Assembly: GCA_034006265.1 (NCBI GenBank)
Contig: JAVETB010000070.1
Coordinates: forward strand, 1 to 13,842
From: Syntrophus sp034006265
GTDB taxonomy: Bacteria > Desulfobacterota > Syntrophia > Syntrophales > Syntrophaceae
Direction: 5' to 3'
DNA: 13,842 nt
Shown: one piece after another, positions 1-6,097 of the stretch
How positions within the stretch are numbered: the first letter of the stretch is position 1
How the letters are laid out: every line of letters starts with the position of its first letter
Position numbers and translations under genes: made by a program
Notes under the pieces: model-generated
What the model was told of the DNA's origin: nothing
Databases searched by the model: none
The model's input: only the letters and a program-made list of their open reading frames with translations

Positions 1-28
1 AGTATTTGTAAAAGGAAATTATTCAGTC

Positions 29-1045
29 ATGATCGTTTTAGGAATCGAATCTTCCTGTGATGAGACAGCGGCGGCCGTCGTGCGCGACGGACGGGTCCTG
101 CTTTCCAATGTCATTGCATCCCAGATCAAGGAACACTCAAAATACGGGGGCGTGGTGCCCGAGATTGCGTCGCGCAGACACATGGAGGCCATTATTCCCG
201 TCATTCTTCAAGCGCTTGACGATTCAGGGATGGAATTGTCCGATATCGAAGGGATCGCTGTCACCAGAGGGCCCGGGCTCGTAGGCTCTCTCCTGGTCGG
301 CCTTTCCGTGGCCAAGGCGCTGGCCTTTTCCCGGAAGCTTCCCTGGGTCGGAGTCAATCACCTGGAAGCGCATATCGCCTCCGTCTTTCTCTCCGAAAAC
401 GTTCCTCGTTTCCCCTTTGTGGCCCTCGTCGTATCCGGGGGGCATACCAACATCTACTTCGTGGAAAATTTCGGGGTGTTCGCCATTCTGGGGCAAACGA
501 GGGATGACGCCGCCGGGGAAGCCTTTGACAAGGCAGCGAAACTCCTTGATATCGGCTATCCCGGAGGTGCGATTATAGACAGGCTTGCGCGGGAAGGCGA
601 CAGGACCCGGCTGTCCTTTCCCAGGGCCATGAGAGACAGCCTCGACTTCAGCTTCAGCGGGGTCAAAACATCTCTTGTCGTCCATGTCAAAAAGCATGGA
701 AAGCCGTCAACCCGGGAAGAACTTGCCCATCTGGCCGCCGGATACCAGGAGGCCATTGTTGATGTCCTTGTTGAAAAGACCCTGAAGGCCGCCGAACTGA
801 AATCGGTCAGCCAGGTCGTCGTTTGCGGAGGTGTGGCCTCCAACAGCCGCCTGCGGGAACATTTTGCGGAAAGAGCCGCAGAATGCGGGATGGATCTCTT
901 TGTACCGCCTCCCATCCTTTGTACGGATAACGCCGCCATGGTTGCCGTTGTGGGAAACAACCTTCTCGGCAGAGGGGTCACCGATGAATTCAGCCTGAAT
1001 GCCGTATCGCGATGGCCGCTAGATGCCACCCTTTCGTGCCGGTAG
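29..1045 (+). CDS. tsaD: tRNA N6-threonylcarbamoyladenosine biosynthesis protein TsaD
   Basis: TsaD transfers the threonylcarbamoyl group from threonylcarbamoyl-AMP to A37 of tRNAs that read ANN codons, working in the cytoplasm with TsaB and TsaE. The 338-aa product has the usual family length. It opens with the family signature GIESSCDET (residues 5-13) and carries the metal-binding HLEAH motif at H111-H115, the same positions as in E. coli TsaD. Later ASKHA-fold motifs include VSGGHTN, GEAFDK and a C-terminal CGGVASN / CTDNAAM block. The ATG at 29 follows an AAGGAAA ribosome-binding site. The gene stops 3 bp before the DUF2062 gene and probably shares a transcript with it and rsmA, which would give a small translation/RNA-modification operon. 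Its promoter is outside the window. Identification is by clear motif recognition; nothing looks abnormal. Confidence 0.97.
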   Translation: MIVLGIESSCDETAAAVVRDGRVLLSNVIASQIKEHSKYGGVVPEIASRRHMEAIIPVILQALDDSGMELSDIEGIAVTRGPGLVGSLLVGLSVAKALAFSRKLPWVGVNHLEAHIASVFLSENVPRFPFVALVVSGGHTNIYFVENFGVFAILGQTRDDAAGEAFDKAAKLLDIGYPGGAIIDRLAREGDRTRLSFPRAMRDSLDFSFSGVKTSLVVHVKKHGKPSTREELAHLAAGYQEAIVDVLVEKTLKAAELKSVSQVVVCGGVASNSRLREHFAERAAECGMDLFVPPPILCTDNAAMVAVVGNNLLGRGVTDEFSLNAVSRWPLDATLSCR

Positions 1046-1048
1046 GTC

Positions 1049-1522
1049 ATGGTCTTGAATAAACGGATACAGGGAATTTATCAGCAGTTCATAAGCCTCA
1101 AAGGGGATCCGGGCTCTCTGGCCCGGGGGGCCGCCATGGGTGTCTTTGTCGGCGCCACGCCGACCATCCCGCTGCATACCGTCCTGGTCGTTCTATGCGG
1201 GTTTCTTTTCAAAACCAACGTGTCTTCTGCCTGCCTCGGTTCGTGGCTGGTATCCAACCCGCTGACGATACCCCTGCTTTATATCACCGAGTACCGGATC
1301 GGTCTGTTGATCCTTGGGCGTGGGACGGGGGATCTCGTCCTGACTGAATATTCCCTCACGGCTCTTCTCCAGCTGGGTTGGGCTGTTATCGTGCCCCTGC
1401 TTGTCGGGGGAGTCGTTCTGGCAGCCTTCCTTTCCGTTCCGGCTTATTTCCTTTCTTACCGGCTTATCTGTGCGATCCGGGAAAAGAGACCCCATGAAAT
1501 CCATCCGGCAGATTCTCTCTGA
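1049..1522 (+). CDS. DUF2062 family membrane protein
   Basis: This is a 157-aa hydrophobic protein of the DUF2062 family, whose biochemical role is not established. The family hallmark is visible near residues 24-42: a glycine-rich helix reading GAAMGVFVGATPTIPLHT. It is followed by a hydrophobic stretch (about 43-62), the SNPLTIPLLY segment typical of the family (about 67-76), and a long C-terminal hydrophobic segment (about 110-145), suggesting two to four membrane spans. The ATG lies 3 bp after the tsaD stop, so translation is probably coupled. The 3' end overlaps the rsmA start by 29 bp. Genes of this type often sit beside unrelated housekeeping genes, so the context does not reveal a function. 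Family assignment is fairly secure; any function would be a guess. Confidence 0.85.
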   Translation: MVLNKRIQGIYQQFISLKGDPGSLARGAAMGVFVGATPTIPLHTVLVVLCGFLFKTNVSSACLGSWLVSNPLTIPLLYITEYRIGLLILGRGTGDLVLTEYSLTALLQLGWAVIVPLLVGGVVLAAFLSVPAYFLSYRLICAIREKRPHEIHPADSL

Positions 1523-2357
1523 TCACGCTGTCCGACCGTCAAAGCGACTGAGCCAATCGTTTCTTGCCGATGCTTCCATCATGGAAACAATCGTAGAAGC
1601 GGCCGACATTCAAGACATGGAAACCGTCGTGGAGATCGGTTCCGGGTTGGGGCTCATGACGGCTCTCATTGCCGGGCGGGCCAGGCGGGTGACAGCAGTG
1701 GAAATCGATGGGAGGCTGATTCCCATCCTCGAAGAGCAGCTTGCAGACTACCGCAATGTGGAAATCATTCAGAAAGATATCCTTGACTATGATTTTGCGG
1801 AGGCAAAAGGGGGCAATCCAGAACAGAAGATCAAGGTGATCGGAAATATTCCGTACGGCATTTCTTCTCCGATCCTGTTTCATCTTCTGAGTAACCGGAA
1901 GCATCTCTCGACGGCCGTTTTGATGATGCAGAAGGAAGTGGCGGAGCGCCTCCGTGCCATCCCCGGGACGAAGGCATACGGCATTCCATCCGTCCTGTTC
2001 GGACTGTTCACCCGAATCTCGATGGAACGGGACGTGGCCCCCGGCAGCTTTTACCCGAAACCCGAGGTAACCTCATCGGTATTGAAGATTTCATTTTCCG
2101 ACGAACCGCTGTTTCCCGTCCGTGACGTCACCCTGTTTTTCCTCCTGGTAAGAACCGCTTTTGCGAAGCGGCGTAAAACCCTGTTAAATAACTTGAAGAG
2201 CCTCACGGCGCAGGGCCCGGATAATAAAAATCTGAAGGATCTGCTGGTCTCCCTGGGGATCGGTGAAACGAAAAGGGCGGAAGAGCTGTCAATCCAGCAA
2301 TATGCGGCGCTGTGCAACGCCCTTTTCGAGATAAAAAAACACAATAAATATTCTTGA
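1494..2357 (+). CDS. rsmA: 16S rRNA (adenine1518-N6/adenine1519-N6)-dimethyltransferase
   Basis: RsmA/KsgA dimethylates two adjacent adenines in the 3'-terminal hairpin of 16S rRNA during 30S maturation, using SAM. I place the start at the ATG at 1494, giving 287 aa that begin MKSIRQILSDH. The reading frame is open back to 1401, but those 31 codons lie inside the DUF2062 gene and are not family-like. Visible motifs are the substrate-binding segment SQSFLAD (20-26, a variant of the usual GQNFL/GQHFL), the SAM-binding loop VVEIGSGLG (45-53), the acidic residue E70 in AVEID, and the catalytic NIPY (118-121). A basic, Arg/Lys-rich stretch, FAKRRKTLLNN, near residue 220 is also typical. The gene is the last of the tsaD cluster. 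Its stop codon overlaps the -35 box of the next promoter. Confidence 0.96.
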   Translation: MKSIRQILSDHAVRPSKRLSQSFLADASIMETIVEAADIQDMETVVEIGSGLGLMTALIAGRARRVTAVEIDGRLIPILEEQLADYRNVEIIQKDILDYDFAEAKGGNPEQKIKVIGNIPYGISSPILFHLLSNRKHLSTAVLMMQKEVAERLRAIPGTKAYGIPSVLFGLFTRISMERDVAPGSFYPKPEVTSSVLKISFSDEPLFPVRDVTLFFLLVRTAFAKRRKTLLNNLKSLTAQGPDNKNLKDLLVSLGIGETKRAEELSIQQYAALCNALFEIKKHNKYS

Positions 2358-2382
2358 CAAGCAAGAGGTCTGTCTGTATAGA
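2354..2382 (+). promoter_or_regulatory. Near-consensus sigma-70 promoter of panC-panD
   Basis: A perfect -35 box TTGACA (2354-2359) is separated by exactly 17 bp from TATAGA (2377-2382), which matches five of six bases of the -10 consensus. The -35 box overlaps the rsmA stop codon. Transcription should start near 2389-2391, about 115 nt ahead of panC. A promoter this strong upstream of a modest biosynthetic operon fits control by attenuation in the leader rather than at initiation. This is read from sequence only, without transcript data. Confidence 0.8.
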
Positions 2383-2388
2383 AATTTT

Positions 2389-2503
2389 AACCGCTTGGAT
2401 CCGCAAAAGGACTGAGACGGAAGGCGCATGAAGCTGATTTGTCTAGGGATAAGAGCCTCCCCGTCCAGGACGGTGAGGTTTTTTTTATGGAGAATAACAA
2501 CCG
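2389..2503 (+). promoter_or_regulatory. Structured panC leader, putative attenuator (possible pan RNA motif)
   Basis: The leader of panC can fold in two mutually exclusive ways. In one, GACGG (2416-2420) pairs with CCGTC (2461-2465). That helix encloses an AA-containing internal loop, optional GGC/GCC pairing (2423-2425 with 2455-2457), and an apical hairpin TTGTC-TAGG-GATAA (2439-2452). In the other, CCGTC is taken into the intrinsic terminator at 2456-2486. This is the logic of a riboswitch or attenuator. The published 'pan' RNA motif is known upstream of pantothenate genes in Firmicutes, Chloroflexi and deltaproteobacteria and is described as a helix with conserved bulged adenines. Position and general form fit, but I could not compare it with the covariance model. 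A ribosome-binding site, GGAG (2489-2492), lies just past the terminator, 11 nt before the panC ATG. Confidence 0.6.
2456..2486 (+). terminator. Intrinsic terminator in the panC leader
   Basis: CCTCCCCGTCC (2456-2466) is an inverted repeat of GGACGGTGAGG (2468-2478) with one C/T mismatch. It forms a 10-bp stem with a CAG loop, followed by eight consecutive T (2479-2486). It stands inside the transcript, about 18 nt before panC, so it is best read as a conditional terminator rather than the end of the rsmA operon, although it would also stop read-through from rsmA. Confidence 0.8.
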
Positions 2504-3364
2504 ATGAACATCGTTGGTACGGTTCAGGAGATGCAGCGCTATTCGGAAGCCCTGAGAAATTCCGGGAAAAGGGTCGCGTTCGTGCCGACCATGGGCTATT
2601 TTCACGACGGCCATCTCAACCTGATGCGCGAAGCGAGAAAAAGAGGAGACTGTGTCGTTGTCAGCATCTATGTCAATCCCACCCAGTTCGGGCCTTCGGA
2701 GGACCTGGACAAATATCCGCGTAACTTCGAAAGGGACAGGCAATTAGCGGAAGAGGCCGGTGTGGATGTCATTTTTTTTCCAAGTAATGCAGAGATGTAT
2801 CCCGAGCACTACCAGACCTATGTGACCGTCGAGGAAGTCACGAAAAATCTCTGCGGGCTGTCACGACCGGGTCATTTTCGCGGCGTAGCCACGGTATGCG
2901 CCAAGCTGTTCAATATGGTGAAACCGCACCTGGCCATTTTCGGAAAGAAAGATTTTCAGCAACTGGTCACGATCAAGCGGATGGTTGCTGATTTGAACAT
3001 GGATCTCGAGATTGTCGGTATGACGACGACAAGGGAGCAAGACGGACTCGCCATGAGTTCCCGTAATGTTTATCTGGGCCCCGAAGAACGGCAATCGGCC
3101 CTTTGTTTGAGCCGATCCTTGAAGAACGCCAAAGAGCTGTTCGATCAGGGTGAGAGGGACGCCGGCCGGATACTGGAATCGATCACGGGTTACATCGAAG
3201 GAGTCCCCTCGACCCGGATTGATTACGCAAGGATTTGCAGCACGACCACGATGAAGGATATCGAACGCCTGGAGGAAGAATCCGTTCTGGCCCTTGCTGT
3301 CTTTGTCGGCTCCACAAGGCTTATAGACAATTACGTGTTCGGTGAAGAACTGAACATCGAATAA
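2504..3364 (+). CDS. panC: Pantothenate synthetase (pantoate--beta-alanine ligase)
   Basis: PanC makes pantothenate from D-pantoate, beta-alanine and ATP through a pantoyl-adenylate intermediate, the last step of vitamin B5 synthesis. The 286-aa length is normal. Family motifs are clear: PTMGYFHDGH at residues 28-37 holds the nucleotide-binding HxGH-type signature (H34, H37). Downstream are VSIYVNPTQFGPSEDLDKYPR, the FGKKDFQQL segment, and SSRNVYL, the KMSKS-like loop. The Tyr-Phe in the first motif replaces the more common Asn/Ala-Leu and is tolerated in the family. The start at 2504 is supported by GGAG at 2489-2492 and by the family N-terminus. Transcription comes from the promoter at 2354 through the attenuator-like leader, and panD follows 58 bp downstream, supplying beta-alanine. 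No panB is present in the window. Confidence 0.97.
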   Translation: MNIVGTVQEMQRYSEALRNSGKRVAFVPTMGYFHDGHLNLMREARKRGDCVVVSIYVNPTQFGPSEDLDKYPRNFERDRQLAEEAGVDVIFFPSNAEMYPEHYQTYVTVEEVTKNLCGLSRPGHFRGVATVCAKLFNMVKPHLAIFGKKDFQQLVTIKRMVADLNMDLEIVGMTTTREQDGLAMSSRNVYLGPEERQSALCLSRSLKNAKELFDQGERDAGRILESITGYIEGVPSTRIDYARICSTTTMKDIERLEEESVLALAVFVGSTRLIDNYVFGEELNIE

Positions 3365-3422
3365 AAAAGAAAATACGAGATCGGGCAGGGAGCTGCTCCT
3401 GGCTCGGCGGGAAGGTGAATCC

Positions 3423-3773
3423 ATGCAAAGGATGATGCTTAAATCCAAAATTCACAGAGCGACTGTAACGGATGCAGATCTTCATTACGAGGGCAGCATC
3501 ACCATTGATGAAAATCTGATGGACGCTGCCGGACTTTTGCCCTATGAAAAAGTGTCTATTTATGATGTGAATAATGGTGAGCGTTTTTCCACATATGTGA
3601 TAACAGGCAAACGGGATTCAGGGACGATCTGCCTCAACGGGGCTGCGGCAAGAAAAGTTGCAAGAGGGGACCTGGTCATTATTGCAAGTTACGTTTTTGT
3701 CGACGGCGATGAAGCGAAAGGCTGGAGGCCTGCCGCAATCTTCGTTGACGAGGATAACCGCATCAAACATTAA
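3423..3773 (+). CDS. panD: Aspartate 1-decarboxylase proenzyme
   Basis: PanD decarboxylates L-aspartate to beta-alanine, the partner substrate of PanC. It is a pyruvoyl enzyme made by self-cleavage of a proenzyme. The 116-aa product aligns from its first residue with E. coli PanD, and the cleavage site lies in LHYEGSIT, between G24 and S25, where S25 becomes the pyruvoyl group. Other conserved pieces are KIHRATVT, NGERFSTY, ICLNGAAA and GDLVIIASY. The start at 3423 follows a GGAAGG ribosome-binding site. The 58-bp gap after panC contains an imperfect hairpin (3386-3401, inside CGAG/CTCG at 3376-3379 and 3403-3406) that might tune expression or stability. panD is presumably the last gene of the operon, ended by the terminator at 3881-3920. 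Confidence 0.97.
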   Translation: MQRMMLKSKIHRATVTDADLHYEGSITIDENLMDAAGLLPYEKVSIYDVNNGERFSTYVITGKRDSGTICLNGAAARKVARGDLVIIASYVFVDGDEAKGWRPAAIFVDEDNRIKH

Positions 3774-3880
3774 AGCCGTTCACAGCGGCATGTTTATATG
3801 GACAGTGGTGATCCACTTGTTCGGAAGGATTTTTTTGTTTTTTTTATTCTTATGTGAAATATGGCAAGGGAACTGTGGCC

Positions 3881-3920
3881 AGGGGCATGGGGGAAGCGTC
3901 ATGCCCCTGTTTTGTTGTTT
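3881..3920 (+). terminator. Intrinsic terminator of the panCD operon
   Basis: AGGGGCATG (3881-3889) and CATGCCCCT (3900-3908) form a perfect 9-bp stem with a 10-nt loop. It is followed by a T-rich tail (GTTTTGTTGTTT, 3909-3920). It lies 108 bp past the panD stop. The rest of the 237-bp gap between panD and the DUF502 gene holds T-runs at 3828-3845 but no further gene that I can support. Confidence 0.85.
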
Positions 3921-4367
3921 CTGTCCTGAAGATAACTATTCATGGTTCCTTTTTTGCAGAATTATAAAAAAAAGGATTGACTTCATTGAAAGCGGCAGCA
4001 TTTCGATAGCATGACATCCTTGGGGAAAAAACTGAGAGGGATTTTTTTAACCGGACTTGCCGTCACTGTTCCTCTGGGATTGACGATTTATATCCTGTCC
4101 TTTCTCGTCAGGATCATGGACAGCCTCCTGGAGATCATACCCCGGCCTTACCAGCCGGGAACGCTTCTGGGTATGCACATTCCAGGGTTGGGGATGATCG
4201 TCACCCTGGCGGTCATTTTTGTTTGTGGACTTCTGACGCAAAGTTATCTGGGAACTAAGCTCGTGACGTTTGGAGAATCCCTTCTGGATAAGATTCCAGT
4301 AGTCCGCAGTATTTATCAGGCAACCAAACAGATTTTCGAACATCTTTTCATCAATAAGAATCAGAGC

Positions 4368-4377
4368 TTTAAAAAAG
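4368..4377. repeat. Left copy of the 10-bp direct repeat (target-site duplication)
   Basis: TTTAAAAAAG here is identical to 4496-4505, and both copies sit in the same codon phase (TTT AAA AAA G). They border the insertion precisely, as expected of a target-site duplication. Confidence 0.75.
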
Positions 4378-4495
4378 CAAGGTCCCGTCAAAGTTCGGAA
4401 ATTTAATATAAATATCATGCACTTACAAAATAAAGCGCCTTTCGCTCTTTATTCAATAAATACAATGTATTACGAATTTAGATGACTTGCCCTTG
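4378..4495. mobile_element. 118-bp MITE-like palindromic insertion in the DUF502 gene
   Basis: This is a short non-coding insertion, 39 of 118 bases G+C, clearly more AT-rich than the genes around it. Its ends are imperfect terminal inverted repeats: CAAGGTCCCGTCA (4378-4390) against TGACTTGCCCTTG (4483-4495), matching at 10 of 13 positions. The centre is a hairpin, AATAAAG (4429-4435) against CTTTATT (4447-4453). The arms between are also loosely complementary, so the whole unit is an imperfect palindrome. It is bracketed by the direct repeat TTTAAAAAAG. It has no transposase gene and would depend on an IS element elsewhere in the genome. The IS family cannot be named from this window. Confidence 0.75.
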
Positions 4496-4505
4496 TTTAA
4501 AAAAG
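4496..4505. repeat. Right copy of the 10-bp direct repeat (target-site duplication)
   Basis: TTTAAAAAAG is repeated 128 bp after the left copy. Reading from here restores the DUF502 frame (Phe-Lys-Lys-Val-Val). Confidence 0.75.
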
Positions 4506-4879
4506 TTGTTCTTGTTGAATTTCCCCGGAAGGGGGTATATAGTCTTGTATTTGTTACCGGAATAACGGGGAAAGAATTTTCCAGCAGGATGGGTGAAGAG
4601 GCCCTCCATGTCTTTATTCCCAAAACACCCAACCCGACCGCGGGATTTTTTATCATGGCCCGCAGCGATGATCTCATTGAACTGGATATGACTGTCGAGG
4701 CCGCCTTTACGCTCATCATATCCGGTGGAATCGCCACGCCGCCGAACCGATCGGGCAGCCGGACTCTTTCCAAAAGGGAAACCGGGGTCGTCATGGCGGA
4801 CGTGTAATGCATGCGAATGACCAAGGGAGATACGAAAATCTGATCGATACGAAAAAAGTGAACAAAAGGAGAAAAATAG

Positions 4880-6058
4880 ATGCGCATTACTTCTGAAAGC
4901 GTCAAGGTGGGGCATCCTGACATTGTTGCGGATTGCATTGCAGCAAATATCATTGCAGCCATTCTTGACAGAGAAAACGAAAGAGGATTAACGGTGGACA
5001 ACATGCCCCATTGCGGAATTGAAGTCTTCCTGGGAAAGGGGCTTTGTATCGTGGGCGGCGAAGTGGCAACCCGCATTTATGTGGACATCGAACGATGCGT
5101 CCGTGACACCGTTCTGAGGCTCGGATATTGCGACTATGAACTGGGTCTCAACGGGAACTCCATGGGAATCCTGAATACGATTATTCCTCAGTCGCCTGAC
5201 ATCAACATCGGCACGCGGGCTGATTTGGGAAAGTACAAGGAAATCGGGGCGGGCGACCAGGGGATTATTTTCGGATTCGCCTGTGATGAGACCCCGGAAC
5301 TGCTTCCCCTGCCCTATGTGCTGGCTACCAAGATGATGAGGGCCTTCGAGGAAGCGGACAATCCTGTCTTTGCTCCGGATGGAAAAGGACAGGTGACCGT
5401 GGAATATGACAATGAAGGAAAGCCGGAGCGGGTTGCCACCGTATTAATGTCCAACGCAATTGATTATCGCCACGTACCGGCCGGGTTCCGCAACAGCATC
5501 GAACCTCTCGCCAAGCAGATTGCCATGAACTGTTTGAAGGATTGGGTGGATGAACAGACGGATTTCCTGTTCAATCCGACGGGCGAATGGCAGGCCATCA
5601 ATTCCTGCAGCTCCGCAGACTCCGGTGTGACGGGCAGAAAACTGGTGGTACAGCTGTATGGGGGCTACCCCGGTGCTCAGATCGGAGGCGGCTCCGTTGT
5701 AAATAAAACTCCGGAAAAGGTGGACTGTTCCGCAGCGCTTGGCGCTCGATATGTAGCCAAGAATATCGTTGCCGCTGGGCTGGCGCGGAAATGCGCCATT
5801 CAGCTGTCCTATGCCATCGGCATTGCCCGACCGATCTCCATCTATGTGCACACCTTCGGGACGGGAATCGTTTCAGATCAGAAAATCGGAACCCTCATCC
5901 GGGAATACTTCGATCTTTCGCCGCGGGGGATGATCGAACGGTTTAACCTTCTCGACGGAGAGATCTACAGAAAACTGCCCAAGTCGCTCTTCCTGGACGA
6001 TTATCTCTGGGAAAATACGGATATGGTGGAGCCGTTAAAAGGGGCAGCCAACATATAA
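4880..6058 (+). CDS. metK: S-adenosylmethionine synthetase, divergent type
   Basis: This enzyme makes SAM from methionine and ATP. The 392-aa protein has the three-part MetK architecture: SESVKVGHPD near residue 5, QSPDINIG and GAGDQGIIFGFA in the middle, and TGRKLVVQLYGG, TPEKVD, ARYVAKNIVAAGLA and QLSYAIGIARPISI in the C-terminal half. Residues corresponding to E. coli H14, D16, D238, R244, K245, K265, K269 and D271 are kept. Several near-invariant features differ: GHPDK is GHPDI (Ile15), GGGAFSGKD is GGGSVVNKT, VDRS is VDCS, and the usual GGPxGD stretch before TGRK reads INSCSSAD. It may be a diverged lineage variant rather than the ordinary MetK. The ATG at 4880 has AAGGAG at 4866-4871. 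ahcY follows 39 bp later, pairing SAM synthesis with removal of its product SAH. The 72-bp upstream gap holds the direct repeat GATACGAAAA (4829-4838, 4846-4855). Confidence 0.9.
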   Translation: MRITSESVKVGHPDIVADCIAANIIAAILDRENERGLTVDNMPHCGIEVFLGKGLCIVGGEVATRIYVDIERCVRDTVLRLGYCDYELGLNGNSMGILNTIIPQSPDINIGTRADLGKYKEIGAGDQGIIFGFACDETPELLPLPYVLATKMMRAFEEADNPVFAPDGKGQVTVEYDNEGKPERVATVLMSNAIDYRHVPAGFRNSIEPLAKQIAMNCLKDWVDEQTDFLFNPTGEWQAINSCSSADSGVTGRKLVVQLYGGYPGAQIGGGSVVNKTPEKVDCSAALGARYVAKNIVAAGLARKCAIQLSYAIGIARPISIYVHTFGTGIVSDQKIGTLIREYFDLSPRGMIERFNLLDGEIYRKLPKSLFLDDYLWENTDMVEPLKGAANI

Positions 6059-6097
6059 ACAGGAACAATGACATTGTCCGCAGAACAGGAGGAAGAG

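Larger units (their letters stand above)
4011..4807 (+). pseudogene. DUF502 family membrane protein, interrupted by a MITE-like insertion
   Basis: A DUF502 gene is present in two pieces. The 5' piece (4011 to the stop at 4404-4406) encodes two likely membrane spans (about residues 10-35 and 58-80) and the SLLDKIPVVRSIYQATKQ segment of the family. It then reads into the insertion after SFKK and stops. The 3' piece resumes at the second direct repeat with FKKVVLVEFPRKGVYS, then PKTPNPTAGF and LIISGGIATPP, all C-terminal DUF502 features, to a stop at 4805-4807. Joining 4376 to 4505 gives one continuous 222-aa protein of normal family length. Both pieces lack other stops or frameshifts, so the break looks recent. 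The 3' piece could only be translated alone from a TTG at 4487 without a good ribosome-binding site. The 5' ATG also has no clear one. The family's function is unknown. Confidence 0.85.

Noticed and set aside
1401..1493. N-terminal extension of RsmA by 31 codons
   Set aside because: The added residues lie within the DUF2062 gene and are unlike RsmA N-termini; the ATG at 1494 gives the usual family length.
2487..2507. Six-codon ORF (MENNNR) ending on the panC start
   Set aside because: Its ATG follows the terminator T-run directly with no ribosome-binding site; its second codon is part of the panC ribosome-binding site. Probably chance.
3802..3845. Hairpin AGTGG-TGAT-CCACT plus T-runs as the panD terminator
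   Set aside because: The stem is only 5 bp and the T-run begins well beyond it; the hairpin at 3881-3908 is a far better terminator.
4513..4536. Promoter-like TTGAAT and TATATA within the 3' half of the DUF502 gene
   Set aside because: The spacing is only 15 bp, and the bases encode the conserved EFPRKGVYS segment, so coding constraint explains them.
4808..4879. SAM riboswitch before metK, or SAH riboswitch before ahcY (6059-6097)
   Set aside because: The gaps are 72 and 39 bp, too short, and show no aptamer-like helices or terminator.
6068..6097. Earlier ATG for ahcY
   Set aside because: The ATG at 6098 has a much better ribosome-binding site (AGGAGG, 5 nt away), and the extra ten residues are not family-like.
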